Source: Pyrocephalus nanus
Taxonomy: Eukaryota; Chordata; Aves; Passeriformes; Tyrannidae
Reading direction: 5' to 3'
DNA: 64,000 bases
Assembly (NCBI GenBank): GCA_038380795.1
Contig: CM076260.1
Location: forward strand, 80,451,843 to 80,515,842
Below, in pieces: positions 12,301 through 22,500 of this stretch; the stretch's first letter is position 1, and every line of letters begins with the position of its first letter. The position numbers and the translations under genes are program-made. Under the pieces are notes generated by a model. The model did not search any database and was not told the DNA's origin. It was given only the letters and a program-made list of their open reading frames with translations.

Positions 12301-15300
12301 TGGTTTGTGCCTTCTTGGAACTTAGTGGGTTTTGTGATAACATCTCGGTAGCCCATCACAATAACTGTTGCTGCATTAATACAGTCCAAGGAGCAAGCTG
12401 GCAGTTCTTTGAGTCAAAGATCTTTATTCTTTAGATGCTAATTAAAGCTTCCCAAGCAAACACCCTTTTGTAAGGTCTGTTTGCAGAGGGTGTCTACCTA
12501 CAGTTTGTTGTGGTAAGCTGTTTCAAGAATTATTTTGGTTTTGCAGAGATGTGGGAAGGATTCTTACACAAATAAAACTGTAACAAGATCCATGGTGTGT
12601 TGCCAGTAATCCTAGTGTTTGTCTCTGGGTTTTTTGTTTGTTGGGGGGTGAGTTGTTTCAATATACTTATTGCATGTAATCATAATACAGGTAAGCAGTA
12701 ATTGTAATAATGTGAAATATATGTAATATTTCTAATGTCATTGTTAAAACAATGCAATAATGATCCAAGCCAGTCTTGATGCCCAACAACCTAAACATGC
12801 TATTTCTGGCCTAATCACCCATCTTTATAGATGGGGCCCAAGTCGCAGCCTGTTCTTACAAACATCTGGAGGAGTGGAGGAAGCCCTTGGAATGAGAGAG
12901 TTATATCCATCTGTTAATGAACAGGGAATAGTAGTGAATGAGTATGTATAAATCTGTATGCTGGGTAGAAAGATGGTTTACCTATGTATGGTGTTGGTAA
13001 GATGAAATATCAATAATGGGAATTAACAACAATGGGATGGTTACAAAGAGATACAGGTATGTATTAAATATGTGGGGCCTGAGCATGTTGCGGATCATAT
13101 GGAATGAGGGATGGAGATTGCATGGGGTGTGGCTGCGTTCATTTCCCCTTAGAAGCCCTTACTGCACTGTGCTTCGTGTGGTAGCTGCAGATATGTCGAT
13201 AACACACCAGTATTTTGGCTACTGCTGAGCACTGCTCCCACTCTGCAACATTTTCCCCCTCATTCAGTAGTCGGGGGGTGGGCAAGATCCTGGGAAGGGG
13301 CATAGTCAGGACAGCTGACCAGAGGGATATTGCAAGTGCCATGCAAGTTCTGCTCAGCACTTGAAGCTAAGTGAAAGGAGGAAGGGTGGGGGGCGTTTGT
13401 TACTACGACGCCTGTGTTGGGGAGCAAGCAGTCTGCGTACTGAAGCTCTGCCTCCCGGGAAGTGGCTGGACATCACCTGCTGATGGAAGGTAGAGAAGAA
13501 ATCTTCTGTTTTCCTTTGCTTCCATGCGCAGTTTTTGCTTTACTAAGTTGCCTTTGTCTTGACACACAAAGGGATTTTTCCATCTTATTTTCTCCTCTCC
13601 CTATCCTACCTAGGAAGAGACTGATAAAGTGTCTTGGTGAGCACCTGACATCCAGCCAAGGTCATCCCACTCCACTATAATGCATGTAATTGTAACACGT
13701 ATATGTAATAATTGTAATATGTGTAATAGTTGTAGTATCATTGTTAAAATAATATGTGAAACCTTTAAATACTGAACTAATTACTGTTTCGGGTGTGTCA
13801 CCAGGGCGTTTGTGTACACGATGGGACCTGGAAGTCAGCTGTCTATGGCCTTGCGGATGAAGACAACCTGAGGAACCTTAGAAAAAAGATAGGATATGCC
13901 CCTGTTCCAGTAGTTGGTGCAAAGCTTAAAAAAAGGTATAAGATGTCTTCTAACAGTTCCAGTATTTATGACACAGATTGCTAACATAGTATTAAATACT
14001 GAAAGGATGCATTTAGGACTTTGTTATAATATGAACTCATAGATGCTCATCTATTAGAACTGAAGATAAGTTAGCTTTGCTGATTTGTTCAAATCTTACT
14101 GAAGAGAGAACATGTCCCAGCATTTACTGGGTTTCAAAGTTCACTTATTCTAAGACTTTTAGTGACATGGCAAACTTTTGATTTCAGAAGTGATTAGTAG
14201 AATGGGGAGGGGGGAAGGAGAAGGCTATTATATTGATTATCAAATTCATTCTTGCTATAGTGCATGGAATTTTGAGTGAGCAAGGGATAAATTTGGAATT
14301 GTTTGCTTTCACTGAAAGAAGAAAGCTTTTCTCTCACTTCTTGAGAGAAAGCTGATAATGGTAAGGCCAGTATGATCAGTTTCTTTCAGTTTGAACAAAC
14401 ATTGGAACATTCTTAATTACTTACTTTTTTTCTATTTGCAGAGGATTTTTGTTTTACAATCGGGAATTCAAAGAGTACTCTATTCCATTCATGGGATCTG
14501 ATGGTTCTGTTGTGAAACGGACCCAGCGTTATTTGCACACAGAGTTGCAGGAAACACCCGTAAGTTACTGTTATTTGTATACTATGTTTTCTGGATGCTC
14601 TGGCCTGTTCCATGCTGCTTTATACTGTGGCTGATGAGCCTGCCTTTGGCTGCTAGCATGATAGTTAAGAGAGCGTCTTGTAGTATTGCCCTGCTGTTTG
14701 ATTTCTGGATATGTATTTGTAGGGAATGGAAACCATGAGTCACAGTCATATTTGAAAGGTTACATTACGTCCATTAATTTCTGTTTCTGTGCAGAGGCTT
14801 TTCTTGTTGTACCAGTAGAGCTTCTAAAAGGATCATAATTTTAATCTGTGTAGGTGTAGCTAGGTCAGTATATAGTGTAGTAAATTCTCTGGTAAAGAAT
14901 TCATATGCTGCTCATTTATATCTTAAGACTTTGATGCTTGGTCTCCAGTATGCAGAGTAAAGGCAGTGTGAAGTGATGGTGGTGGAAAAGATGTTTAATT
15001 TTTGCATTCCATGGTTTCCCAAGAGGACACCAGCACCAATAGTCTGTATAACTGCTGTGCAGAATCACGTGCATCAGTTAAGAGATGAGTGTGAGACAGT
15101 GATTTAAAAATGTCCTTGGAAGCTACTAATGAGAAAGGCTTGCCATTGCTATTTCAGTTTCTCTTACAGAAAAGGGTAAAGATGATGAAAGGAGGATCTA
15201 GGAAAGAAGGCTGAAATTGGATACCAAAAACGTATCTTTCTGTAAAGTTGTCCGTTCTTGTTCACCATGCCTGCTCCCTCCCCACTCTGTAGTTACATTG

Positions 15301-18071
15301 TCTTCTCAGAATGAATGATAAAGTGAAGCATTATTCAAAGAGTTGCTTAGAACTAAGACACTTGTTTAAGGCCCTCTTTAAACTGCTATCTGTTCTATGA
15401 AACAACTGCATCTTAATTTGGGGTAGATTTATTTTTTTAAAATTGATGCAAAAGATGTAATGTAAATCTTATCAGTGAAAATGTGTTTTTGCTTCAGGTC
15501 CAGTATGGTGCTTATGTGAATGTAGGTGGTCTTGGCTCTGTTATCAAGCTGATGTTTGCTGGCATGTTATTTCTTCTTCTGGTGAAGTTTAACTTTGGAA
15601 GAAAACTTCTGACAAAAGTAAGTTTTCAAAACACAAAATAACTTAGTGTTGGGAGATATTTTTTTTTTCTCTCTAGTTTACTGTTGGTCTTTTTTTTTTT
15701 TGTCTTTTTTTATTTTTCTTTTTTTTTTTCCCCTCCTCTCTCATCATATAGTACCCAGAATTTTTCTCTGCTGGACGCTTCACAAAGGAAGGACCAACCC
15801 AGAAACAGGTAACTGATTGTTTTCCATCACAGTTATTCGATACATTTGTTACAGTAATAGTGGAATAGTCATTTAGAATCAACTGCTTAGTCTCAGAGAA
15901 ATAATTTCCAAATGAATCAAAGAATATTCTGAGTTGGAAGGGACCCACTAGGATCATCAAAGTCCAACACAGGCCCTGCTGAGGACAGCTTCAAGTGTGC
16001 CTGAGAGCATTGTCCAAAGGCTTCTTGAACTCTGTCAGGCTTGGTGCTGTGACCACTTCCCTGGGGAGCCTGTTCCAGTGCCCAACCACCCTCTGGGTCA
16101 AGAACCTTTTTCCAACCTAAACCTCCCCTGATGCAACTTCAGGCCATTTCCTTGGGTCTTGGTCACCACAGAGAAGAGATCAGTGCCTGCCTCTCTGCTT
16201 CCCCTCATGAGAAAGCTGTAGACTGAAATGAGATCTCCACTCAGTCTCCTCTAAGCTGAACAGACCAAGTGACTTCATCTGCTCCTCATACAGCTTCCCC
16301 TCTAGGCCCAAATGCACACTGTGTGTGCCTGTTCAGATAATTAGTGAATATTTACATAATCATGCCTTCTGTTGGTAGACATCAGAGTATGTGTAACTCC
16401 TATGAGGACAATGGATAATGTTGCTGGGCCTGATGTATTTACATGGGATACTTATATTTACTACTTGTGTTTGCCTCATATTGGTAAGCTACTGTTTTGG
16501 TGACCGTGCTTGTCTTGTTTGCTACAGATGGATGGAACCTCTTTTACAATGACTTTTTTTGGTGAGGGTTACAGTGAGGGGCAAGATCCCCAGAGTGGCA
16601 AACCAAATGTGAAGATCTGCACTGAAGTGAAAGGACCGGGTATGTATGTCAGTAGCAGCTAACTCCTTTTGCTTTGCATTCCCTGCTCCAAAATAGGTTT
16701 ATGATCCCACTGCTCTCTCTTTCACCCTTGAGAAGCACTTGCAACATGAACAAAGTCAACAGCCTTTACAGTGTATTACCTTGGATACTAGAATTCATTG
16801 TGACCCTGGTTTTTGAAATTCATGGTTTTTGAAACAGCCAGTTCACTTGCATTCTTGTCATTATCTTTCCTCTGGCTTTCCCTGTTCCAATTCTCATTTT
16901 TGCCTAGTAGAGCCATTGAAGGGAGAGGGCTTTAAGGATAGCCTTCAGTTGTTATAGCCTGGACTTTTTACTTGGTTTTTTTTTTTTTTTTTCCAGTTTC
17001 CTGAGAGTGAACTTAACCAGGTCTGGTGTGATATAATTTCTAGCTATAGCATACTTCTGTTCAGGTGTTTCTTTGAGGGGACATGACACCCTAAGTGGAT
17101 TGGAGAGAGCAAGAATCTATGTTCAAAAAGGAGTTAATGTAGCATAGCTTCTTTAAATAACTAGAGATGTAGCTGAATTCAAGCATCTCACAGCAAAGGC
17201 CTGAATTCAGGCACAGGATGGGGAAAGTTCTTGCTGTATCAGAGAGCCCTCTCTCACTGTGGTGATGTGGTGTGGTTATAGGCCTGATTGTGAAGCAGTA
17301 TTTGTCTGGATTAAATCTTAAGGATTTCACCAGCTACTTGGGCTGATTACTAGGTAAAAAACGCTGTTCTTAAAGGGGGAAGGCTGTTTCATGGCCAAAG
17401 AGATTATTCTTCAGAATGCCATAGGGAAGAACAAGATTACATTCTACATTTCAACACACTAAATCATTTGGGGGTTTTGTTTTGTTTGTCAGAGCCTGGA
17501 TATGTTGCTACACCTATTGCGATGGTTCAAGCAGCTGTATCTCTTCTGGAAGATGCAGCTTCTCTGCCTAAACGGTAAGTACTTTCCCATTCTGAGCACC
17601 CATCAACCCTGTGGATTTTTGTGTTACCTAACCCAACTGGCTGTGCAAGGGAGATGCTTCACCACAAGCTGACTTAAAGCCACTTGGTGTTTCCCAGTCT
17701 TTCAGTTTGAAAGGATGTAGTCATAGGCTTTTTGTCAGGCTTTTTGCATCAGTGTCTATAAGTTCAGTTAATGGAATGGTTTCTCTTGGGTTTGCTGGAT
17801 GCAAAAATGAATCTGTGATTATAACCACCTTGCCAAATTACTTATCCACTCTGTTCTTGGACAAAGTGGCTTTTTCTTTCTTAGTCATGGAAGCACATCT
17901 TTGACTTCACAAAAAGATATCCCTCAGTCACTGTGCCACTAATGTTTTTCTCTTTTCCCCAACAGGGGTGGTGTATATTCTCCAGGAGCTGCCTTCTCCA
18001 AAACAAAACTGATTGAACGCCTCAACAGCCGTGGTGTTGAGTTCTCTGTTATTAGCAAACCTGAAGTCTGA
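8751..18071 (+). CDS. SCCPDH: Saccharopine dehydrogenase-like oxidoreductase, complete, 12 coding exons
   Basis: Exons: 8751-8976, 9137-9249, 10055-10135, 10585-10714, 12245-12294, 13805-13935, 14442-14559, 15498-15617, 15752-15808, 16528-16639, 17493-17574, 17966-18071. All introns are GT-AG and phases are continuous. The total is 1326 nt, 441 residues plus TGA, against about 429 in human. The product matches SCCPDH throughout: a Rossmann nucleotide-binding motif GASGFTG at residues 20-26, AGRSREKL, VVLNCVGP, DISGEP, GFDSIPAD, and the C-terminal GAAFSKTKLIERL. Exon 8 (residues 284-323) holds a hydrophobic segment around LMFAGMLFLLLV, consistent with the membrane or lipid-droplet association known for the family. 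The substrate is not established for the family; true saccharopine dehydrogenase activity should not be assumed. The N-terminus carries a seven-alanine run encoded by a GCG/GCC repeat. Intron 5 contains an LTR-like insertion and intron 9 an antisense CR1. The gene is convergent with AHCTF1, as in other amniotes. Confidence 0.97.
12670..13760. repeat. Imperfect direct repeats flanking an inserted segment in SCCPDH intron 5
   Basis: A sequence of about 80 bases beginning GCATGTAAT and rich in GTAATA (about 12673-12760) recurs in diverged form at about 13681-13757. Both end in a TCATTGTTAAAA-type block. About 920 bases lie between them, including the LTR-like segment. This is far too long for a retroelement target-site duplication, so a local duplication or part of an unrecognised element is more likely. 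Confidence 0.55.
13060..13680 (-). mobile_element. Diverged LTR-like segment (avian ERV family), solo
   Basis: It shares an ordered series of blocks with the better-preserved LTR at 54195-54776. These include CTACTGCTGAGCA, AGTCAGGACAGCTGAC, a TGCTCAGCAC block and an AAAGGAGGAAG block, all in the same orientation. It lies inside SCCPDH intron 5 with no internal retroviral genes nearby. It is strongly diverged and its ends are approximate. Confidence 0.6.
15913..16335 (-). mobile_element. CR1 LINE 3' end, antisense in SCCPDH intron 9
   Basis: Begins with the reverse complement of the CR1 3' terminus ('GAGTTGGAAGGGACCCAC'). It continues through the standard antisense CR1 3' region ('CCCTGGGGAGCCTGTTCCAG', 'GAGATCTCCACTCAGTCTCC'). 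It starts about 105 bases after exon 9. Confidence 0.92.
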
Positions 18072-18117
18072 AGTCAAAACATAACTATCAATTAACACCT
18101 TTCCTGGGTCTAATTCC

Positions 18118-18123
18118 AATAAA
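18118..18123 (+). terminator. SCCPDH proximal polyadenylation signal
   Basis: Canonical AATAAA 47 bases after the SCCPDH stop codon. A second AATAAA at 18577-18582, followed by a T/G-rich stretch, could give a longer 3' UTR. Which is used cannot be decided from sequence. Confidence 0.6.
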
Positions 18124-18576
18124 ACTCATTTGGCTGCAAAAGCCTAATCGTAAAATAGTTTCACTGTGCTATTGTTCGCAGCAGAAACGGAAGAAAATTT
18201 GAGTTAAATGTGTAATACTATTGAGCAAACACCTAAAGGGTGGGTATTGAGTTTTAATTCACAGACGTATCAAATTGGTAACTTCTTGGGTACTAGTTCT
18301 AGAATTTTAATCTCATTCATCTAAGTTTTTCAGGTTCCTGCTTAGTGGACCCACTATAGCATCTGCTTCACAAGTAATCATAGCCGCCTCGCTTCACCCC
18401 TTCTGCAACTATGTAAAGCAGGCAGGCCTGGGATAACAAGTGCCTTAGCAAGTGAAAACAGTAGTTACTCCTCGTGTTTGGCATGTGTCTTTAATACCAT
18501 TTTCAATTAATCTTTATTTAATAACTGTTCTTAGTGCAGATCTGTGTATTAGGGTTTCTGTAGTTAGGTAAGTAGT

Positions 18577-18582
18577 AATAAA
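18577..18582 (+). terminator. SCCPDH distal polyadenylation signal candidate
   Basis: Canonical AATAAA about 0.5 kb beyond the stop codon, followed within 20-30 bases by TGTATTGTGCTTTTG. It would make a 3' UTR of roughly 0.5 kb. Confidence 0.5.
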
Positions 18583-18639
18583 CTGTATTGTGCTTTTGCA
18601 CACTGTAACGATGGAGGCTTGTTCTGTTGATCATTTTGG

Positions 18640-18930
18640 AAGCTGTTTGACCTGGTGTGATCCAGGTTCTAGGTGCACTGGCCTATTTGATACTACTTGA
18701 TATTGTAACTGAGTCTGCTTTTTCCTGCTGGCATAATTATGAGAGTGTCATGTTGGGTTATCCTGCTCTCTGAGTATGTATTGGTAGGGAATGGAAGACT
18801 TGAGTCACAGAAATATTGAAAGATAGCCTTCTTGATTTGGGGAATTGATAAATACATTAAATTATTTTTCTGTGCACGGGCTTTTTTTTTTTTTTGGTAT
18901 CAGTGGAACTTGTAAAAACTCTGAGATATA
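18640..18930 (+). pseudogene. Duplicated fragment of SCCPDH intron 7
   Basis: Aligns by eye in the same orientation with SCCPDH intron 7 at about 14590-14835. Shared ordered blocks are CTGGCCT, a GAGTCTGC/GAGCCTGC block, a GAGAGTGTC/GAGAGCGTC block, TGTAGGGAATGGAA versus TGGTAGGGAATGGAA, GAGTCACAG, and TTTCTGTGCA followed by GGCTTTT. I estimate about 70-75% identity with small indels. No exon is included. It abuts AHCTF1-derived sequence at about 18930, so it marks a rearrangement breakpoint. Confidence 0.7.
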
Positions 18931-18934
18931 TAAA

Positions 18935-19545
18935 AGTCTCTATCTCAACTGCATCACATTCACTGTTTTTATTATTAAGCAAATCACACAAAAACTGATG
19001 CTTTATAGTATCATAGCTGTATTGAAGATTGCCTTATGAATGTAGTTCACCAGGTAATGGTGGTTTAGGTGCTGCTTCTAAAGTTTTTATGCCTTCACTG
19101 CGCCATCTTCAATAACCTGAAGTTAAAAAATGTCCATTAGTCTGTTTGGTAAGAAATAAAGTACTAACTTCACACTGAGCCAGATGAACTGCCAGATGAA
19201 GACAGTGAAAAAGCTGCTTTTCCTTTCAGATCACCACCAAACGTAAAGTTAACAACATACAATGTACTCTCTACTAGAGATGAAAGTTTATACATTGAAG
19301 GGGCAGAGATGAGAGCAGTCAGTGGATGCAATTCCCAGGCTCCCTGTCTGCTATTTCCGTTCAGGACTAACCATGTGCCACCGCCCATGGACAGGGGGCG
19401 GTTTCACAACACAAGGTGTGTGAACAAGTGGCACTGATCATCACGCTGCACTTCTGCACTACTCCACACCCACACAGAGCGACCACTGTGTCTGACAGGG
19501 TAAAATACAATAGTGTCCCTGGAGTTTAAAGTTTTGGTCATGACA
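18935..19545 (-). pseudogene. Decayed 5' part of AHCTF1 large exon plus upstream intron
   Basis: 18935-19116 matches the start of the large AHCTF1 exon of copy B (52690-52840), and 19117-19545 matches its upstream intron (52841-53260). The exon part is degenerate (several indels and stops), while the splice acceptor is kept. At about 19540-19550 the match jumps to copy B sequence near 59968, so roughly 6.7 kb present in copy B (five coding exons) is absent here. The first ten codons of this remnant are used as the terminal exon in the copy A model. Confidence 0.75.
18968..18973 (-). terminator. Candidate polyadenylation signal for copy A
   Basis: Minus-strand AATAAA (TTTATT on +) about 115 bases downstream of the predicted copy A stop codon (19089-19087). 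Another minus-strand AATAAA lies at 18518-18513. Usage is unknown. Confidence 0.35.
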
Positions 19546-22500
19546 ACAAAAAGGGTATTTCTCAAATTAATTTCCTGAAGAAATAAGAGTATGGCAGTAC
19601 TATCTCCTATCCCAGTAATTTTTGCAATTTCTACACTACTTTTCCAAAAGGCACGCAACATTATTCCACGTGGCAGCGTTTCCAGTTTCTGTGTCCAACA
19701 TGGCAACTCAGCAAAGCAACAGCCGCAGCTTATTCCTTCACTAATCATGTGTGCATGACATGAAATGAAGTGATTGCTATAAAAGTACCTACACATCTTC
19801 TTGTAGAAGCATTCAGGTCTTCTCAACTTGGCTCAGAAATGTTTTGCAGTATTGAAAGAGTTTAAAAGGAGGAGGAAGAAGCTGGTTCAAGGATATGGTG
19901 ATATTTTGTAACAAGAGAAAGGTCACAACCATTTTGTTCTGGTAGGCAAATGCAAAAAGATCAAGTCAGGTTTTATTGCCTTGCATGGTATCAGTTTGAC
20001 GGCAGTGAATAGAAATGCAGCTTACTAAACACAACTGATGACTAAAATAACTGCAAAAAGTCATCACTGAATTTGACAGACACTTGGCTGATACTGCTTA
20101 GCTGTCATTCACTTAACTGGATTAAGAATCTGAAGCATGCAGATTTGGCTTCTGGAAATGCATGTCAAACTACACAGAGCTACTTAGCACTTAAATACTG
20201 AGATGGTTAAGCTACAAATTGCATCTTCTAAATAGCTAAGTGTAGACTGAAATGTCCAAGTTTAATTTACTCTGTCCCATGCAATAAAAATAAGTGCATT
20301 TCTCAAAGCTATGAGACAAGCTGCAACTAACTGAGAACTAAACTTCCCTCCTCAAGACTGTTCCCAACTTACTGCTTCCAATATGGTTTTGGTTTGGTTA
20401 GGTTGATACCAGCTTTTTAATACAAACCTTATCCACAAGAGGAGTCTCCAGTAATTTCAGCTTTGATGCTTCTGGAGAATTCTTTTGTGAGATAGAGCGA
20501 TGTGTCTTTGATTTCAGGGGGATGGATACCACGAAAGAAGTAGAAGCTCTGCATGGTGTCTGCCAGCTTTCATCCTGTGCCGCAGAACAGGAAGGAACAG
20601 GACGAACCACCAAATCCAGCAATCTGTTAAGACACGACATAAACTATGAACACAAATAAATAAATAAATAAATAAATAAATAAATGCTAAACTATGAACA
20701 TAAATAAATAAATGAAAAAAATGCTATATTCATCTGGGATGATGATACAGAACAAAAACATTCAATGATCAACAAGTGCAGGTGAAGCCTCACTGCTGGG
20801 GTGTTGTATCAGGGTCACAAACAAGTGACAGGCACTTTGGGATGTCAAAGTCTATATACCAACAGCTTGATGGTAGTCAAGGTTTTAGTCTCAGCTGTCC
20901 TAAACTCTGGAAGCACCTTTACCATAATGTAAATACATGTCTTTGCATAACTAAGATTGTTATACAAAAACAGTTTCTCTGAATATTACTTCTGATTAAT
21001 TGATTCATCAGTGTTACATATTGTAAGTGCAAAAACATGAAACAAAGCTTTATTCACATGTACCTTCACACTAAAACCCTAACGTAATTCAGATTTCTCT
21101 CTTTCACTCTCTCTTCCCCCAAAAATGTAGCTCAAGACTGAACTTTGCAAAAAAGGCTGCTTACCTGTAATATTGTGAGATACTTGTTTTCTGCTCATTT
21201 CCCAACCATACTTCTCTAAATTTGGACAATACTTTACTGATGAAAGTTGCTCGTGTATGCACATTTCCTGCATTAGCCTGTCGTGTCACTGCTGATAATG
21301 CCTTTGGCCTTGGGACTGTAAAGCAAGAGAGAAAAAATACCAGCCCTGTGTCATCAAGGTGATGGCTGGTTGTCAATATTTCCCCCCTCTAAAAATTACC
21401 TTCTCTTAAGACTGATGAAGGCAAACGGTAAGGCTTGGCTCTCTCTACAGCCAGCTTCCTTTGAACAGTAGGCAGGATCTTGCTATATTGGTCTAACAGA
21501 GAATTCCTGGCAACTGCTCTCTCTCTCAAGTGAGGATCACGATCATTCTGACAAATGAAATGAGTAAAGCCAGAAGTTATTTACAAGAAGTTCATTGCAT
21601 GGAAGTATCTCTGCTCTTCCTGATTGGGGCCTAAATTTGCTCAACAGACGCAATAAAGTACATCCACTGCACAGAATTGCAGCAAGTTCTATCCAGCTGC
21701 ACACCTGTTTCAACCAATAGTTGAAAAGTGCAAGGAAGATGGGAATAACAGCAGAACCTGCAACTCCCAGTTAAAACTACTCTGGCACTCTATAGAGCTT
21801 AATTCTTATATACTTGGTATCAGCTGCAATTTTCAAATGGCTTACAGAAGGGAAGTTTTCCCCTGTTTTCCTGAAATACTAATGTCCAAGATGACTGACT
21901 ACACAGGGCAACTGCAAATTATGTTGGACAAAATTATGGGAAAATTAAAACAAGTTAGCAAAAGCTGCTTACACAAACCTTCTGGTTGTAACACAGTTTT
22001 TGCATGCAGGACCTAAGCGTTCCAAGACCACCTTCTAAGTTTGATTTACTGGAAAACTATGGTTCTAGAAAACAGCAAATGTATTAAAGATCCCCAACAG
22101 AAGCTCACATAACACAAAATTTCATCTTAATATTTTTCAGAAACATAGGTAAGAATTTACGTCATAAAAGTAACATGAAGGTTGTGGAATCACAGAGCTT
22201 GCACTTCAATTAGAGAAAATAATTAAAAAAACCCAAATCACTAACCAAAACCCACTATGTGTATTTTACCTGTGGAGCATCTAGACTGCTCTCGGCTTGA
22301 AAAATGAAATTGTGTGCAAGACACAGTATACAACATGCATTTCATTCCACAAAAATGAGTGACACAAACAACTTCCATAGTGTAAGCCATGCATAGCAAA
22401 AGAATCTGAGGAACTGAAGGAACAGTTGGGCTGGTAAGAAAAGATACATATTTATTTCTCAGATGCAAACAATTTTAAGTGGAGTCAGCCATGGTCTGTA

